Source: Elusimicrobia bacterium GWF2_62_30 (GTDB lineage: Bacteria; Elusimicrobiota; Elusimicrobia; Elusimicrobiales; UBA9959). Taken from it: a DNA stretch of 56,665 bases. How positions within the stretch are numbered: position 1 is the stretch's first letter; each line of letters opens with the position of its first letter. Made by a program: the position numbers and the translations under genes. This document shows, one piece after another, positions 29,167 to 38,700 of this stretch. The stretch is taken from NCBI GenBank assembly GCA_001799995.1, contig MGUK01000006.1, positions 1 to 56,665 on the forward strand. Reading direction: 5' to 3'. Below the pieces are notes generated by a model. That model did not search any database. It saw nothing but the letters and a program-made list of their open reading frames with translations, and had not been told where the DNA came from.

Positions 29167-30936
29167 ATGGCTGAAATAAAAGTCCTGCCCGAAGAGGTGG
29201 TGGCCAAGATTGCCGCCGGCGAGGTCATTGAGCGGCCGGCTTCCGTGCTTAAGGAGCTGATAGAGAATTCGCTCGACGCCGGCGCCGCTAAGATAGATAT
29301 CGAGATAAAGAAGGCGGGCCGCGGGCTGATACGGGTGCACGACGACGGGCGCGGCATGGCGCGCGAGGACCTGCGGCTGGCGCTCGGCCGCCACGCCACC
29401 AGCAAGCTCAACACTTTCGAGGATATCTATTCCCTGGCCACCTTCGGCTTCCGGGGCGAGGCGCTTTATTCCATTTTCGCGGTGTCGCGCCTTAAAATGG
29501 CCTCTTTCGTGCACGGCGCGCCTTCCGGTTACGAAATAGAGGGCGAAGGCGGGCACGTCACGGCCGAGATCCCCGCCGCGCCGGTCAAAGGCACCACCAT
29601 AGAGGCCGCCGACCTGTTCTTCAACACGCCCGCGCGCGCCAAGTTCATGAAAAGCGACACAGCCGAGCGCGCCCAGCTTATCCGCACCGTAGAGGAGGCC
29701 GCCCTGGCTAACCTCGGCACCGCTTTCCGGCTGGTGATAGACGACAAAGAGATACTTTCTCTGCCCGTGCATCCGGGCGGCCTGTGGGAGAACCTCAAGG
29801 ACCGCGCCGCGGCCATCTTCGGCAAGAATATTTACGCGGGGCTGGTGCGCATCGAAAGCAAAGCGCCGGGTATGGCCGTGTACGGCCTGTTCTCGCGGCC
29901 CGACGCGCTCAGCGCCACCCGGGTTAACCAGCATTTCTTCGTCAACCGCCGCCCGGTCTCCTCCGCGCTGCTGCGGCAGGCGCTTTACCGCGGCTACGGC
30001 CACATGCTTACCGGCCGCCACCCGGCCTGCGCCCTGTTCCTGGAGCTGGCCCCAGACACTTTCGACGCGAACATCCATCCGCAGAAGCGGGACGTGAAGT
30101 TCTCCGGCGAGAACGAGATCTTCAAGACCATCTCCAACACGGTTTTCACCGAACTGCTTTCCAAGCAGACGGCCGCTTCCCCCCTGCCCGCGGTGGAAGG
30201 CGGGAAGAAAGAAATTTTTGACGTTCCCTCTTTCCGCAATAGTCCGGACGCCGCCGCGCCTTCGGCGGCAGCTGAAACGCCGAGCCTGTTCGGCGGAAAT
30301 GAAGCGCTCACCCCGGTCTCGGCTGCGGCGCCGGTGCCGGACTGGAGCGCAGGCGACCTGAAATACCTGGGCCAGCTGGCCAAGAGCTATCTCCTGTTCG
30401 ACAGCGGCTCCGGCCTGCTGGTGGTGGACCAGCACGCGGCGCAGGAGAGGATCCTTTTCGAGAAATACCTGGGGGAGTTCTCCGGCGGCGCGATAAAGGT
30501 GCAGCCGCTGATCATTCCGTTGGAGACGGAGCTTTCGCGCTCGCAGATGGAGACGGTGCTGAAGTGGCGCGACTGGATGAAGACGGCCGGTTTCGAGATA
30601 GACCAGCGCGGCCCGGGCACGGCGCTCTTGCGCGCGGCGCCGGCTTTGTTCTATTTCACGCAGCCGGCCTTCGCGGATTTCCTGGGCTATTTATCCGAGG
30701 TGCTCGGCGAGCCGCAGAAGGCGGCCGAGGATATGAAGCGCAGCATCATCGCCACCATGGCCTGCAAGAAGTCCATTAAGGCGCACGATTTTGTGAAACC
30801 CCAGGAAGCGCTGCGGCTGATGGAAGACCTGAAGAAGACGAAGGACAGCTACCACTGCCCGCACGGCCGCCCCACGCTTTTCCACCTGTCCGGCCAGGAC
30901 ATAGCCCGCCGCTTCCAGCGTTCTGCTTCAGTGTAG
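29167..30936 (+). CDS. mutL: DNA mismatch repair protein MutL (endonuclease type)
   Basis: 589 aa from ATG 29167 (MAEIKVLPEEV); an in-frame ATG 36 bp upstream lacks family similarity. The GHKL ATPase domain shows IAAGEVIERPASVLKELIENSLDAGA..., DDGRGM, LGRHATSKL and the FGFRGEAL motif. After a variable Ala/Pro linker, the C-terminal domain has DQHAAQERILFE, an exact fit to the metal-dependent endonuclease motif DQHA-x2-E-x4-E, plus ACKKSIKAHD and CPHGRP. The protein therefore nicks DNA itself, as in bacteria without MutH. Confidence 0.96.
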   Translation: MAEIKVLPEEVVAKIAAGEVIERPASVLKELIENSLDAGAAKIDIEIKKAGRGLIRVHDDGRGMAREDLRLALGRHATSKLNTFEDIYSLATFGFRGEALYSIFAVSRLKMASFVHGAPSGYEIEGEGGHVTAEIPAAPVKGTTIEAADLFFNTPARAKFMKSDTAERAQLIRTVEEAALANLGTAFRLVIDDKEILSLPVHPGGLWENLKDRAAAIFGKNIYAGLVRIESKAPGMAVYGLFSRPDALSATRVNQHFFVNRRPVSSALLRQALYRGYGHMLTGRHPACALFLELAPDTFDANIHPQKRDVKFSGENEIFKTISNTVFTELLSKQTAASPLPAVEGGKKEIFDVPSFRNSPDAAAPSAAAETPSLFGGNEALTPVSAAAPVPDWSAGDLKYLGQLAKSYLLFDSGSGLLVVDQHAAQERILFEKYLGEFSGGAIKVQPLIIPLETELSRSQMETVLKWRDWMKTAGFEIDQRGPGTALLRAAPALFYFTQPAFADFLGYLSEVLGEPQKAAEDMKRSIIATMACKKSIKAHDFVKPQEALRLMEDLKKTKDSYHCPHGRPTLFHLSGQDIARRFQRSASV

Positions 30937-31016
30937 GTGCCCGGCAAGGCGCACAGGGGACACAAACTTTCTGTTTGTGATCGCGCAGGGTAGATTCGTG
31001 GTTTTTTGGGGGATCC

Positions 31017-33341
31017 GTGGGAAATTACAAACATCTATCGCTGGCGACTGCTATAGCTATCATGCTTGGCGGCTGCGCTACGCTACCCGTAAAAATGTCG
31101 TGGAGCGAAGGCGAGGCATTTGATGACTTTTCAAAGTTGGACGCGCAAAAACAGGCGGAAGTTCTTGGCAGCCTGGCAGATAAACTAAAAAATGGCGACG
31201 AGACAACAAAGTGCAAAGCGCTGTATGTTCTTGGTAAGGCGGGTAGCGGCGCGGAAACGACCGTGCCGGATATTTTAAATGCTTTCCAGAAGAAAAAAGC
31301 CACCTGTAAGACGAACGCGGCCTATGCTTTGATAAAGATCGGCAGTGCCGCTGTTTCCGGGCTAATTGGCGCAACGGCAAATAAGTATCCTGACGTAAGA
31401 GCTAACGCCGCCTGGGCTTTGGGTGAAATCGGGACGGTCTCTACCGCAACAGTCCCGAGTCTGGTCGTGTTGCTGCGGGACAAAGATCCTTACGTCAGAT
31501 ATTATGCTGCGGAAGCACTTGGGAAAATAAAAGGGCCGGTTGTGCCGGACCTTATGTATGCGCTGGGAGATAATAACCCGGAGGTCTGTAAATCTGTTAT
31601 CAGGGCCTTGGTCGCGATAGGCTCGCCGGCCGTTCCGGAACTGCTTAAGATCTTAAAGGGCCGCGGGTCAGCCGCAAAGACCAATGCCGCGTTTGTGCTG
31701 GTCGATATCCAGGTTAATGACTCGGTCCCTGCCATAGCTGAGGCATTTGATGCGCTGGATGATGAAGGAAAGTTAGCGGCATTGATCTCCTTGATCAAGG
31801 CCGGCGTTAATGTCGAAAGGTATTTGCCGGTTATTGTAAAGGGATTGGAAAGAAACGGTTTTTTCTCGATGATGCTCGAAAAAGCGCTGGAAAGAGGAGG
31901 CACAGCGGCAGTGCCTCTGTTTGCGGAACTGGCAAAGAGCAGAAGCCCAAAGATCCGGTCCACAGCGGTCTGGGGCCTTGGGGCGCTGGCACCAATGGAG
32001 AAGGGAACGGAGACTGTTCTTCTTGCCGCATTGGCTGATGAAAATGCGCAGGTCAGGGGTATGGCGGTCCTGGTGCTGGGCTATCCAAGAGGAGATTCTC
32101 AAAAATATATTCCTGCCCTTCTCAAAACAATGGAAGATAAGGACTATTTGATAAGAAAAAGGTCTGCGGATGCATTAGCTAAGATCGGCGCACCGGCTAT
32201 TCCTGCTATTTTCCAATTGGTGCGGGACGAAAGCAGAACTTCTCATTTCTCCGCGATTGGTAAAGATGCGTGGCTTCCTCCCGGGCAAAAAGTTTCAAAA
32301 GTGGAGTTGGTTTCGAAAATGGGCGCCCCGGCCGTGCCCTTGCTTATTGAGGGGTTAAAAGACAAAGACCAGGCCGTGAGAGACCTATCTTCACGTGCCC
32401 TGGCGGCGATAGGGTCTTCCGCCAAAGCGGCCGTGCCGGTGCTTGTTGAAATAGTTAAGAGCGGGAATCACCGGGACAAAGTTAATGCCGCCGAGGCGCT
32501 GAAGGAAATAGGCCCCGGCGCCGTACAAGCGGTTCCTGTTCTGGTGGGGTTGTTGCTCAACAATGAGCCGAATGTTAAAGAAACCGCTATCGAAGCCCTG
32601 GGCAAAATAGGCCTGGCAGCAAGAATGGCCGTGCCTGAATTGAAGGAAAGCCTGAACGGCAGGCCCTGGGTAAGGATTAATTCCGCTCTGGCATTGTGGA
32701 GAATATCAAGATCAACAGAAGGCATGTCGGTGCTGTTTTCCGGCCTGCAAAGTGGGGACCTGTGGATAAGAGATCTCTCTTTGCAAAAATTGGGGGAGAT
32801 CGGCCCGCTGGCGGCTGAAGGAACGGTGCCGTATATCCGTAAACTTCTGTCTGAAAATAACCAGCAATTAAAGAGAGCCGCTTTGCAGGTGCTGCGGAAA
32901 ATGGGGGATGGCGGGAAGGCCGCGGTTCCGGAATTGATAGGGGTTCTGAAAACCAATAACTTAGATACAGATGTTCGCGATATCGCTACGGAGATACTGG
33001 GTTCGTTCGGCCCTGCCGCTACGGACGCCGTTCCTGTTCTTGCTGAAGCTTTGAACTCTAAATTCGCGAATTACCAGGAGCCGGCCGGGACCACGCTGGC
33101 GGCAATAGGCTTGCCCGCTGTTCCTGCGCTTATCGAAGCGCTGAAAAGCGGGAACAGCGGCACACGCGCCTCTGCGGCAAAAGCTTTGGGAAAGATAGGC
33201 CCCGCCGCCAAAGAAGCGATGCCGGCGCTTATTAGCCTTTTAAAAAGCAAAGATTCCCGGTATTTCCAGCAGCCGTTGCGGGATGTCTTAAATACAATTG
33301 ATCCAGCAGTGAAACCCACTGACGGAGTTGGTAATAATTAA
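31017..33341 (+). CDS. HEAT-repeat lipoprotein
   Basis: 774 aa from GTG 31017 with GGGGGA upstream. The N-terminus is a lipoprotein signal with lipobox LGGC (Cys at about residue 19), so it should be membrane-anchored outside the cytoplasm. The rest is about 20 HEAT/PBS-lyase-like units of 30-40 residues, with the recurring pattern (K/E)IGxxAxxAVPxLxxxL and Arg-x-x-A-x-x-A-L-G. Such solenoids bind proteins and carry no catalysis. Base composition and codon choice are visibly more AT-rich than the flanking genes. The next gene is also an exported HEAT protein. The function is unknown; a surface scaffold is a guess. Confidence 0.85.
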   Translation: MGNYKHLSLATAIAIMLGGCATLPVKMSWSEGEAFDDFSKLDAQKQAEVLGSLADKLKNGDETTKCKALYVLGKAGSGAETTVPDILNAFQKKKATCKTNAAYALIKIGSAAVSGLIGATANKYPDVRANAAWALGEIGTVSTATVPSLVVLLRDKDPYVRYYAAEALGKIKGPVVPDLMYALGDNNPEVCKSVIRALVAIGSPAVPELLKILKGRGSAAKTNAAFVLVDIQVNDSVPAIAEAFDALDDEGKLAALISLIKAGVNVERYLPVIVKGLERNGFFSMMLEKALERGGTAAVPLFAELAKSRSPKIRSTAVWGLGALAPMEKGTETVLLAALADENAQVRGMAVLVLGYPRGDSQKYIPALLKTMEDKDYLIRKRSADALAKIGAPAIPAIFQLVRDESRTSHFSAIGKDAWLPPGQKVSKVELVSKMGAPAVPLLIEGLKDKDQAVRDLSSRALAAIGSSAKAAVPVLVEIVKSGNHRDKVNAAEALKEIGPGAVQAVPVLVGLLLNNEPNVKETAIEALGKIGLAARMAVPELKESLNGRPWVRINSALALWRISRSTEGMSVLFSGLQSGDLWIRDLSLQKLGEIGPLAAEGTVPYIRKLLSENNQQLKRAALQVLRKMGDGGKAAVPELIGVLKTNNLDTDVRDIATEILGSFGPAATDAVPVLAEALNSKFANYQEPAGTTLAAIGLPAVPALIEALKSGNSGTRASAAKALGKIGPAAKEAMPALISLLKSKDSRYFQQPLRDVLNTIDPAVKPTDGVGNN

Positions 33342-33428
33342 ACAGCCCTGCCCGGGCAATCCGCTCAGCGCAAATCGTTGTTCTGTGAGTGTTTGTTGAT
33401 GTCGTTCTGTCCAGTGCCGGGGTAGATT

Positions 33429-35372
33429 ATGAGAAACCGATCTTCTTTTATAAAAATTCTGATATTCGCCTGTTTCATTCTGATCCAGCTCCGCGGAAAG
33501 GCTTTTTCTGATGTGCATGTAAGGCCGGGAGATATAAGGGCGTTATCGTTTACCCTGAAGAATCCAGCGGACAGCGCTGCAGCGTTGGACAAGCCGCATA
33601 TCGTATGGAAAAACAAGCCGTGGTGGGTTAATATGGGCGGGAATTTATCATACGACTCCGTTCTTCCCGGTGAAAGCCGAGAAATTGTTCTTAAGTATAC
33701 TATCGCAAAAGATGCCCCTTCGGGAGCGGTTCCTTTTGATTTCAGGGTCGTTTTCGCAAACACAAACGTCTTCCCCCCATTTTGGGAGCCGACCGGGGGC
33801 GAGATGCTTATAGTTGAGGGCGGGACAGCCGTGCCGCCGGAGTTGCGGGCAAAACAAATTGCTCCGTTAGCGACAGCAAGCATGAAGTCTTCAAGTATCG
33901 TCCCCAAAACAGCAGGTGTGTCCAATCGGTCAAACTGGCCAGATATTAACTATGGAAATAAATGCCATAGCGTTAAGATATTCCCTAAAAGCTCGATGGT
34001 GGGAGATATCAGATCTGACACTGGCGGTGTGAAAATACGTCTCAAGATGTTCGCAAATGAGGCGCCACCGTGCAGTGCTGGCGCCCAGTGCAAGATTTTG
34101 GACTGTCAATATTTTAAGAGCATTATCAAAAGCGAAGTTCCATGTGTTTCTGATGGTTCAAAAGTTTATATCTCCCCCTGTGAGTTTATAAACCCCAAAT
34201 ATCCACAGGATGTCACATTAAGTTCCCCAGAAATAAAAGATTTGAATTCGAAAGCTAGAGAAAACATTGTTGATACCGTGGACATTTTTACCAGTGGCGG
34301 TTTCGCCCTAGCGTTAGCTGGTTTATCCGATCCGTCCCCGGATGTAAGGCTGATGGCCGTGCTTAAACTTGATGAGATTGACGGGGACCTTGTCGCGAAG
34401 CAACTGTGTGAGGCATCAAAAGATAAAAATGCGGGAGTAGCCTATTATGCCGTAAAAGCCCTGGGGGTCATAGATTCTTCTGGTACCGCAAAGTGCCTGC
34501 TGGAGGCGCTTAAGTATCCGAATCCGGAGGTAAAAAGAGAGGCTGCATTCTGGCTTGGCGCGCATTATTGCGGCGGCGGATCTGCCGCAGTGCTGTCCAA
34601 GGACGATTGTGGCGACGCATTGTCCTTGTATGAGAACAGTGACCTGAACCGTTCCAGGTCCTTTAAGGAACCTTTTGAGAAGGTACAGCAATACATAACC
34701 GCATTACAATCGAACGAGGATCCGGAGGCTTTAACGCCGATGGGGTTTAGCGTTCTTCAATCTAAATATAATGCATTGGCGCTAGGCGGAAACTTAAATA
34801 CCTGCAATAGCCGCGTGGCGGTAAAACAATTGATAGTATCCATGACGGATAGCGATGCTGCGGTTGCCTGGGGCGCCGCCATGGACTTGGCGCATTTCGA
34901 CGACCCGAGAAGCATTGAGCCTTTCATAAACGGCCTGAGATCAACAGATCAGGAGATGCGGATGCATTCCTCTATCGGGCTGATGACAATACTGGAGCAC
35001 ATGAAAGTTTATGAAGCCTATTCTCCGCTTTTTAAACTGGCAAAAGACCCAAATAAGCGGACACAGCCTTATGCCGTTAAAGCTTTGGGGAAATTTAAGG
35101 CCGAAGATTCTGCTGCCTTGTTTGCGGAACTCGCAGTGAAAAGCGGCGTCGACTATTGGACGAACCGGAATGCTATTGAAGCGCTTGCGGAGATAAAAAG
35201 TGAAAAAACCAGGAACCTTCTTGTGGGCTTATTTGAAAAACATGATAAAAGAACCAAGTGCGATGCCGCGACAGCGCTGAGAGATGATTTCTACCTTTCC
35301 AAGTTGAGTCCTGAAAAACAAAAACGTGTGACTGCTGTAGCTTTTGGTGATGATTGCCGCAGGGGCGACTAG
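33429..35372 (+). CDS. exported protein with Ig-like N-domain and C-terminal HEAT repeats
   Basis: 647 aa. Signal peptide of about 27 residues. Residues about 28-135 read like a beta-sandwich of the NEW3/alpha-galactosidase-associated kind (DIRALSFTLKNPAD, LPGESREIVLKYTI). Residues about 140-265 hold six cysteines, likely disulfides outside the cytoplasm. From about 285 to the end are HEAT-like units (PDVRLMAVLKLDEI, NAGVAYYAVKALGVI, NPEVKREAAFWLGA and others). Like its upstream partner it is AT-rich relative to the window and has no enzymatic motif. The pair is 87 bp apart and probably co-transcribed. The function is unknown. Confidence 0.8.
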   Translation: MRNRSSFIKILIFACFILIQLRGKAFSDVHVRPGDIRALSFTLKNPADSAAALDKPHIVWKNKPWWVNMGGNLSYDSVLPGESREIVLKYTIAKDAPSGAVPFDFRVVFANTNVFPPFWEPTGGEMLIVEGGTAVPPELRAKQIAPLATASMKSSSIVPKTAGVSNRSNWPDINYGNKCHSVKIFPKSSMVGDIRSDTGGVKIRLKMFANEAPPCSAGAQCKILDCQYFKSIIKSEVPCVSDGSKVYISPCEFINPKYPQDVTLSSPEIKDLNSKARENIVDTVDIFTSGGFALALAGLSDPSPDVRLMAVLKLDEIDGDLVAKQLCEASKDKNAGVAYYAVKALGVIDSSGTAKCLLEALKYPNPEVKREAAFWLGAHYCGGGSAAVLSKDDCGDALSLYENSDLNRSRSFKEPFEKVQQYITALQSNEDPEALTPMGFSVLQSKYNALALGGNLNTCNSRVAVKQLIVSMTDSDAAVAWGAAMDLAHFDDPRSIEPFINGLRSTDQEMRMHSSIGLMTILEHMKVYEAYSPLFKLAKDPNKRTQPYAVKALGKFKAEDSAALFAELAVKSGVDYWTNRNAIEALAEIKSEKTRNLLVGLFEKHDKRTKCDAATALRDDFYLSKLSPEKQKRVTAVAFGDDCRRGD

Positions 35373-35409
35373 TACCGTTGTTGTTTCCTGCGTTGCCCTG
35401 TGCTTAAAT

Positions 35410-35745
35410 TTACTTCCTGACAAAGTGGGGCATTGAGGCGGGGAGCTCGAGGGAGAGCTCTACCAGGCCGGCGGGTTGGCCGTCCTTGTACCAGGGGGTC
35501 TGGTAGATGAGTTTCTTCACGCCGTTCTTTTCTATGGTGTAGGCGTTGGTGTACGGGGCTTCCAACATCTTTTTTACTTTGCTTTTTGACGGTTCCGGGT
35601 GGCAGTCTACCAGGTTGGCGCCGACAAGCTCTTTGCCGCCGTTCTTTTTGAAGGTGGCGCCGGCTTTTTCGTTCATTTTCAGGATCTTGCCTTCCCCGTC
35701 GCAGACGGTGACGGCAAAATTGACGTTCTCTTCCCAGTTTTCCAT
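35410..35745 (-). CDS. single PAS-domain protein
   Basis: 111 aa from ATG 35743-35745, chosen because it starts the recognisable domain (MENWEENVNFAVTVCDGEG) and follows AAGGA; longer readings enter the divergent promoter region. The whole protein is one PAS fold: FAVTVCDGEGKILKMNEKAGATF, GANLVDCHPEPS, then the beta sheet ending VELSLELP. No output domain is present. Stand-alone PAS proteins can bind small ligands or partner proteins. It is divergent from the nitroreductase gene by 52 bp, which suggests a shared control region. Confidence 0.75.
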   Translation of the reverse strand: MENWEENVNFAVTVCDGEGKILKMNEKAGATFKKNGGKELVGANLVDCHPEPSKSKVKKMLEAPYTNAYTIEKNGVKKLIYQTPWYKDGQPAGLVELSLELPASMPHFVRK

Positions 35746-35797
35746 AAATAGGTCCTTCCGGCTCAGGTTACAACTGCTTCTTTCTATATTATAAAAT

Positions 35798-36355
35798 ATG
35801 GCTATGCCAGCTTCACACATACTCGAGGTAGCCTCAGCGCGCCGCAGCATCCGCAAATACAAAGATATTCCCGTAGAACGGGAGAAGCTGGAGCTCTGTC
35901 TTGAGGCCGCGCGCCTGGCGCCTTCGGCCTGCAACGCCCAGCCCTACAGGTTCATAGTGCTCGACGAGCCGGCACTGAAGAAGAAATTCTGCGACGCGGC
36001 TTTTTCCGGAGTGCATTCCGCCTGTGCCTTCGCGGCGGCGGCCCCGGTAATGGTGCTGGTGGTGGCCGACACGGGCAAGCTTACCGCCTGGCTGGGCAAC
36101 CAGGTGCAGGGGACCAATTTCAGGCTGATGGACATAGGCATAGCCGCTGAGCATTTGGTGCTGGCCGCGGCCGAACAGGGCCTGGGCACCTGCTGGCTGG
36201 GCTGGTTCAACGCCAAGGCCGGCGCGAAGGCCATCGGCCTCGGGGCCGGGAAGAAGATCGAGATACTCATTTCCGTAGGCTATCCTGCCGAAGCCCCGGC
36301 GCAAAGGCCGCGCAAGCCGAAAGAAGAGATGATCACCTACAATAAGGCCATATGA
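35798..36355 (+). CDS. nitroreductase-family FMN oxidoreductase
   Basis: 185 aa. The family signature ARRSIRKYKDIPV (FMN phosphate contacts) is near residue 14, followed by LAPSACNAQPYRFIVL and the C-terminal GLGTCWLGWFN...ISVGYP. The family uses NAD(P)H and FMN to reduce nitroaromatics, quinones, flavins or enones; the true substrate cannot be read from sequence. Start ATG 35798 or 35804. The stop overlaps the next start (ATGA), placing it at the head of a tightly packed run that reaches pyrC. Confidence 0.88.
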   Translation: MAMPASHILEVASARRSIRKYKDIPVEREKLELCLEAARLAPSACNAQPYRFIVLDEPALKKKFCDAAFSGVHSACAFAAAAPVMVLVVADTGKLTAWLGNQVQGTNFRLMDIGIAAEHLVLAAAEQGLGTCWLGWFNAKAGAKAIGLGAGKKIEILISVGYPAEAPAQRPRKPKEEMITYNKAI

Positions 36356-36717
36356 GACACGCATTATACTTCCTGCTAGCCTCAGCTTTCTTCTGCGTCC
36401 CGTCTTCCGCGCAGGAATGTTCCAAGAATTCCGACGCCTGCGCTGCCGCTCCCGCGCCGCGCTCTCCTTTCCTGGAGGCTTCGTCCAAACCGGCAAGCGC
36501 CCCGGCCCCGGCCAGGAAAAAGCCCGCCGCTAAAAAAGTTTCCGCCCCGGCCGTTCCCGCCGCCCCGGCAGCCTCTACCGCCGCCGCGACCGCCGCTCCC
36601 GCTGAGGCAGCCGCGCCGGAGCCTTTGTCCAGCCCACTCTGGCTCTTTTTCGTGTTAGGAGGACTTGCCCTCCTTTATCTTTACCTGGCCAACGGCAAGA
36701 AAGGGAAACGCAAATGA
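36352..36717 (+). CDS. small exported membrane protein with Ala/Pro/Lys-rich stalk
   Basis: 121 aa. Signal peptide to about residue 20 (PSSAQ), two nearby cysteines (ECSKNSDAC), a stalk of about 60 residues dominated by Ala, Pro and Lys, then one transmembrane helix (about residues 93-112) and a basic tail GKKGKRK. This fits a type I membrane protein with a short external region. No family recognised. It overlaps its neighbours on both sides by 4 nt (ATGA), so translation is coupled. Confidence 0.65.
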   Translation: MRHALYFLLASAFFCVPSSAQECSKNSDACAAAPAPRSPFLEASSKPASAPAPARKKPAAKKVSAPAVPAAPAASTAAATAAPAEAAAPEPLSSPLWLFFVLGGLALLYLYLANGKKGKRK

Positions 36718-37418
36718 CGATAGACTACGAAAGCTTCATGCGGGCTTCTACGCTCAGCCATTCCGTACAGGGTGCTTCTCTGCTGCTGCTGGGACTGGCT
36801 GAAATCTATACGCGGGACAATCCCGGGCATAAGGCCGGGCTTGCCGGCGCCATCGGGCTCATGCTCGGGGGCGCCGCCTCCTTTATCATCCTCCTGGTCC
36901 TTCCGGGTTCCGGTAGTTTTAACGGGCTGCTGGAGGCCTTGGCGGCGCGCAAAGGTTTTTATATCTTCGTATCTTTCTCCTGCCTCTTCACCGCCATGGG
37001 GCTTAGCCGCCTCATGCAGCAGTTGACCGGCGGGAAAGGCCGGGCCTGGCAGGCGGTCTTCCTGCTGCTCCTGGCCGCCACCGGCGTGGTCTACCTGCTG
37101 ATGGGCGGGCGCGTGAACGAAGAGGTGGCCCGACAGGTGATGAAGCAGCATCTGACCATCGGCGTTATGCTCCTTTTGGCGGTGCTGGTCAAGGCCGTGA
37201 ACCTGTTCTCCGGCTCCAGGCTGCTTAACAGGGCCTGGGCCATTCTGCTCATCGCGGTCTCCGTGCAGCTTCTGGCGTACCGGGAGAAGCCCGGCGCCTT
37301 CGCGGTACATACCGTCACCATACAAACCGGCCCCGTGCTGCCTGCGGCTGCGGGCATAGCGCTGCCGGTGGACCTGAAAAATGCGGCGCCTCCTCTTAAA
37401 AAACGGCCTGGTAATTGA
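36714..37418 (+). CDS. integral membrane protein, function unknown
   Basis: 234 aa with about six hydrophobic helices (about residues 17-27, 41-64, 80-98, 108-125, 143-162, 170-186). A hydrophilic C-terminal part follows. No transport or enzyme motif is recognised. It overlaps the previous gene by 4 nt and pyrC by 38 nt. The pyrC overlap is real rather than a start-site error, because the pyrC N-terminus is conserved from the internal ATG. Confidence 0.65.
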   Translation: MTIDYESFMRASTLSHSVQGASLLLLGLAEIYTRDNPGHKAGLAGAIGLMLGGAASFIILLVLPGSGSFNGLLEALAARKGFYIFVSFSCLFTAMGLSRLMQQLTGGKGRAWQAVFLLLLAATGVVYLLMGGRVNEEVARQVMKQHLTIGVMLLLAVLVKAVNLFSGSRLLNRAWAILLIAVSVQLLAYREKPGAFAVHTVTIQTGPVLPAAAGIALPVDLKNAAPPLKKRPGN

Positions 37419-38667
37419 TCCCTTCTCCGGTACGGAGACGAAAAATGACCTCCTTATCGAAGGCGGCAGGATCGCGCGCGTTGGATCGGCGCTGAAGGCG
37501 CCCGCCGGGTGCGAGAGCTTCGACGCCGGCGGCCTGTGGGTGTTCCCCGGCTTTGTCGACGCGCACGTGCACGCCCGCGAACCCGGCTCCGCCGCCGAAA
37601 CCCTTCTCACCGCGGCCAGGGCGGCCGCGGCCGGCGGCGTGACCTCCCTGCTGCTGATGCCGAACACCGATCCGCCGATGGCTACGGCGGCGCTGCTCCG
37701 GAAATATTCGAAGCGCGCGGCCCTCCTGCCGGTGAACGTTTACCTGTCGGCGGCCATAACGGCCGGGCGCGCCGGAAAAAAGCTGGCCGCCTTCGCGGCG
37801 CTTAAAAAAGCCGGCGCGAAGGCGTTCACCGACGACGGTACCTGTCCCGAGGACCCCGGTCTTTTCGCCGCCGCGGTCAGGGCGGCGGCCGCCGCCGGCC
37901 TGCCCCTGCTGGACCATCCCGAATTCTTTTCCATAACCGGCGCCGGCGTGGTCAACGCCGGTTCCCCCGTCTCGCGCCGCCTGCCCGCTATCGCCCCCGA
38001 GGCCGAATACTTCGCGGTGCTGCGCGATATCGCCGCGGCCGCGGCTTCCGGCCCGGTGCATTTGCAGCATCTGAGCCTGGCCGCTTCCGTGGACGCGCTG
38101 CGCGCGGCCAAGGCCTGCGGCCTGCCCGTTACCGGCGAGACCTGCCCGCATTATTTTACGCTCACCGACCGGGACATCAACCCGGCCAACGCGGATTTCA
38201 AGATGAAGCCGCCGCTGCGCTCCCCCGCCGACCGGGAGGCCGTGCTGGCGGCCGTGGCGGACGGCACCATCGACATTATCGCTACGGACCATGCCCCGCA
38301 TGAGCGCCGCCTCAAGGAAAAAGGTTTTCTTGCCGCGCCTTTCGGTATAACCGGCCTGGAAACCCTGGCGCCGCTTTGCGTAACGGAGCTGGCGCTTAAG
38401 CGCGGGCTTTCCAAACTGCTTTTGGCGCGGCTCCTGTCCGCCAACCCCGCGCGCCTGCTGGGTCTGCCGCGCAAGGGCGGCCTGGCGCCCGGCTTCGACG
38501 CCGATATTACGGTGCTGGACCCGCGCCGCTCCCGGCGCGTGCCCCAAAAGTTCTTTTCGCTTTCGGACAATTCCCCGTTCAAGGGCCGCAGCCTTAAAGG
38601 CTGGCCCGTTGCCGTCATCGCGCGCGGGCTTTTTGTTTTCCGCTACGGCAGGCCGCAGTTTTGCTAA
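37381..38667 (+). CDS. pyrC: dihydroorotase (class I)
   Basis: Cyclises carbamoyl aspartate to dihydroorotate in pyrimidine synthesis. 428 aa, the class I (multidomain-type) length. Metal ligands: DAHVHAREPG (His-x-His), AKAFTDDG with the Asp that replaces the carbamylated lysine of other classes, DHPE, HLQHLS and the catalytic ATDHAPH. N-terminal LLLKNGLVIDPFSGTE and C-terminal GFDADITVLDP are typical of amidohydrolases. It starts inside the previous gene and is followed 33 bp later by pyrD. Confidence 0.95.
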   Translation: MRRLLLKNGLVIDPFSGTETKNDLLIEGGRIARVGSALKAPAGCESFDAGGLWVFPGFVDAHVHAREPGSAAETLLTAARAAAAGGVTSLLLMPNTDPPMATAALLRKYSKRAALLPVNVYLSAAITAGRAGKKLAAFAALKKAGAKAFTDDGTCPEDPGLFAAAVRAAAAAGLPLLDHPEFFSITGAGVVNAGSPVSRRLPAIAPEAEYFAVLRDIAAAAASGPVHLQHLSLAASVDALRAAKACGLPVTGETCPHYFTLTDRDINPANADFKMKPPLRSPADREAVLAAVADGTIDIIATDHAPHERRLKEKGFLAAPFGITGLETLAPLCVTELALKRGLSKLLLARLLSANPARLLGLPRKGGLAPGFDADITVLDPRRSRRVPQKFFSLSDNSPFKGRSLKGWPVAVIARGLFVFRYGRPQFC

Positions 38668-38700
38668 ACTTACCGGGTACGTAAAGTAATTAAGGCAACT

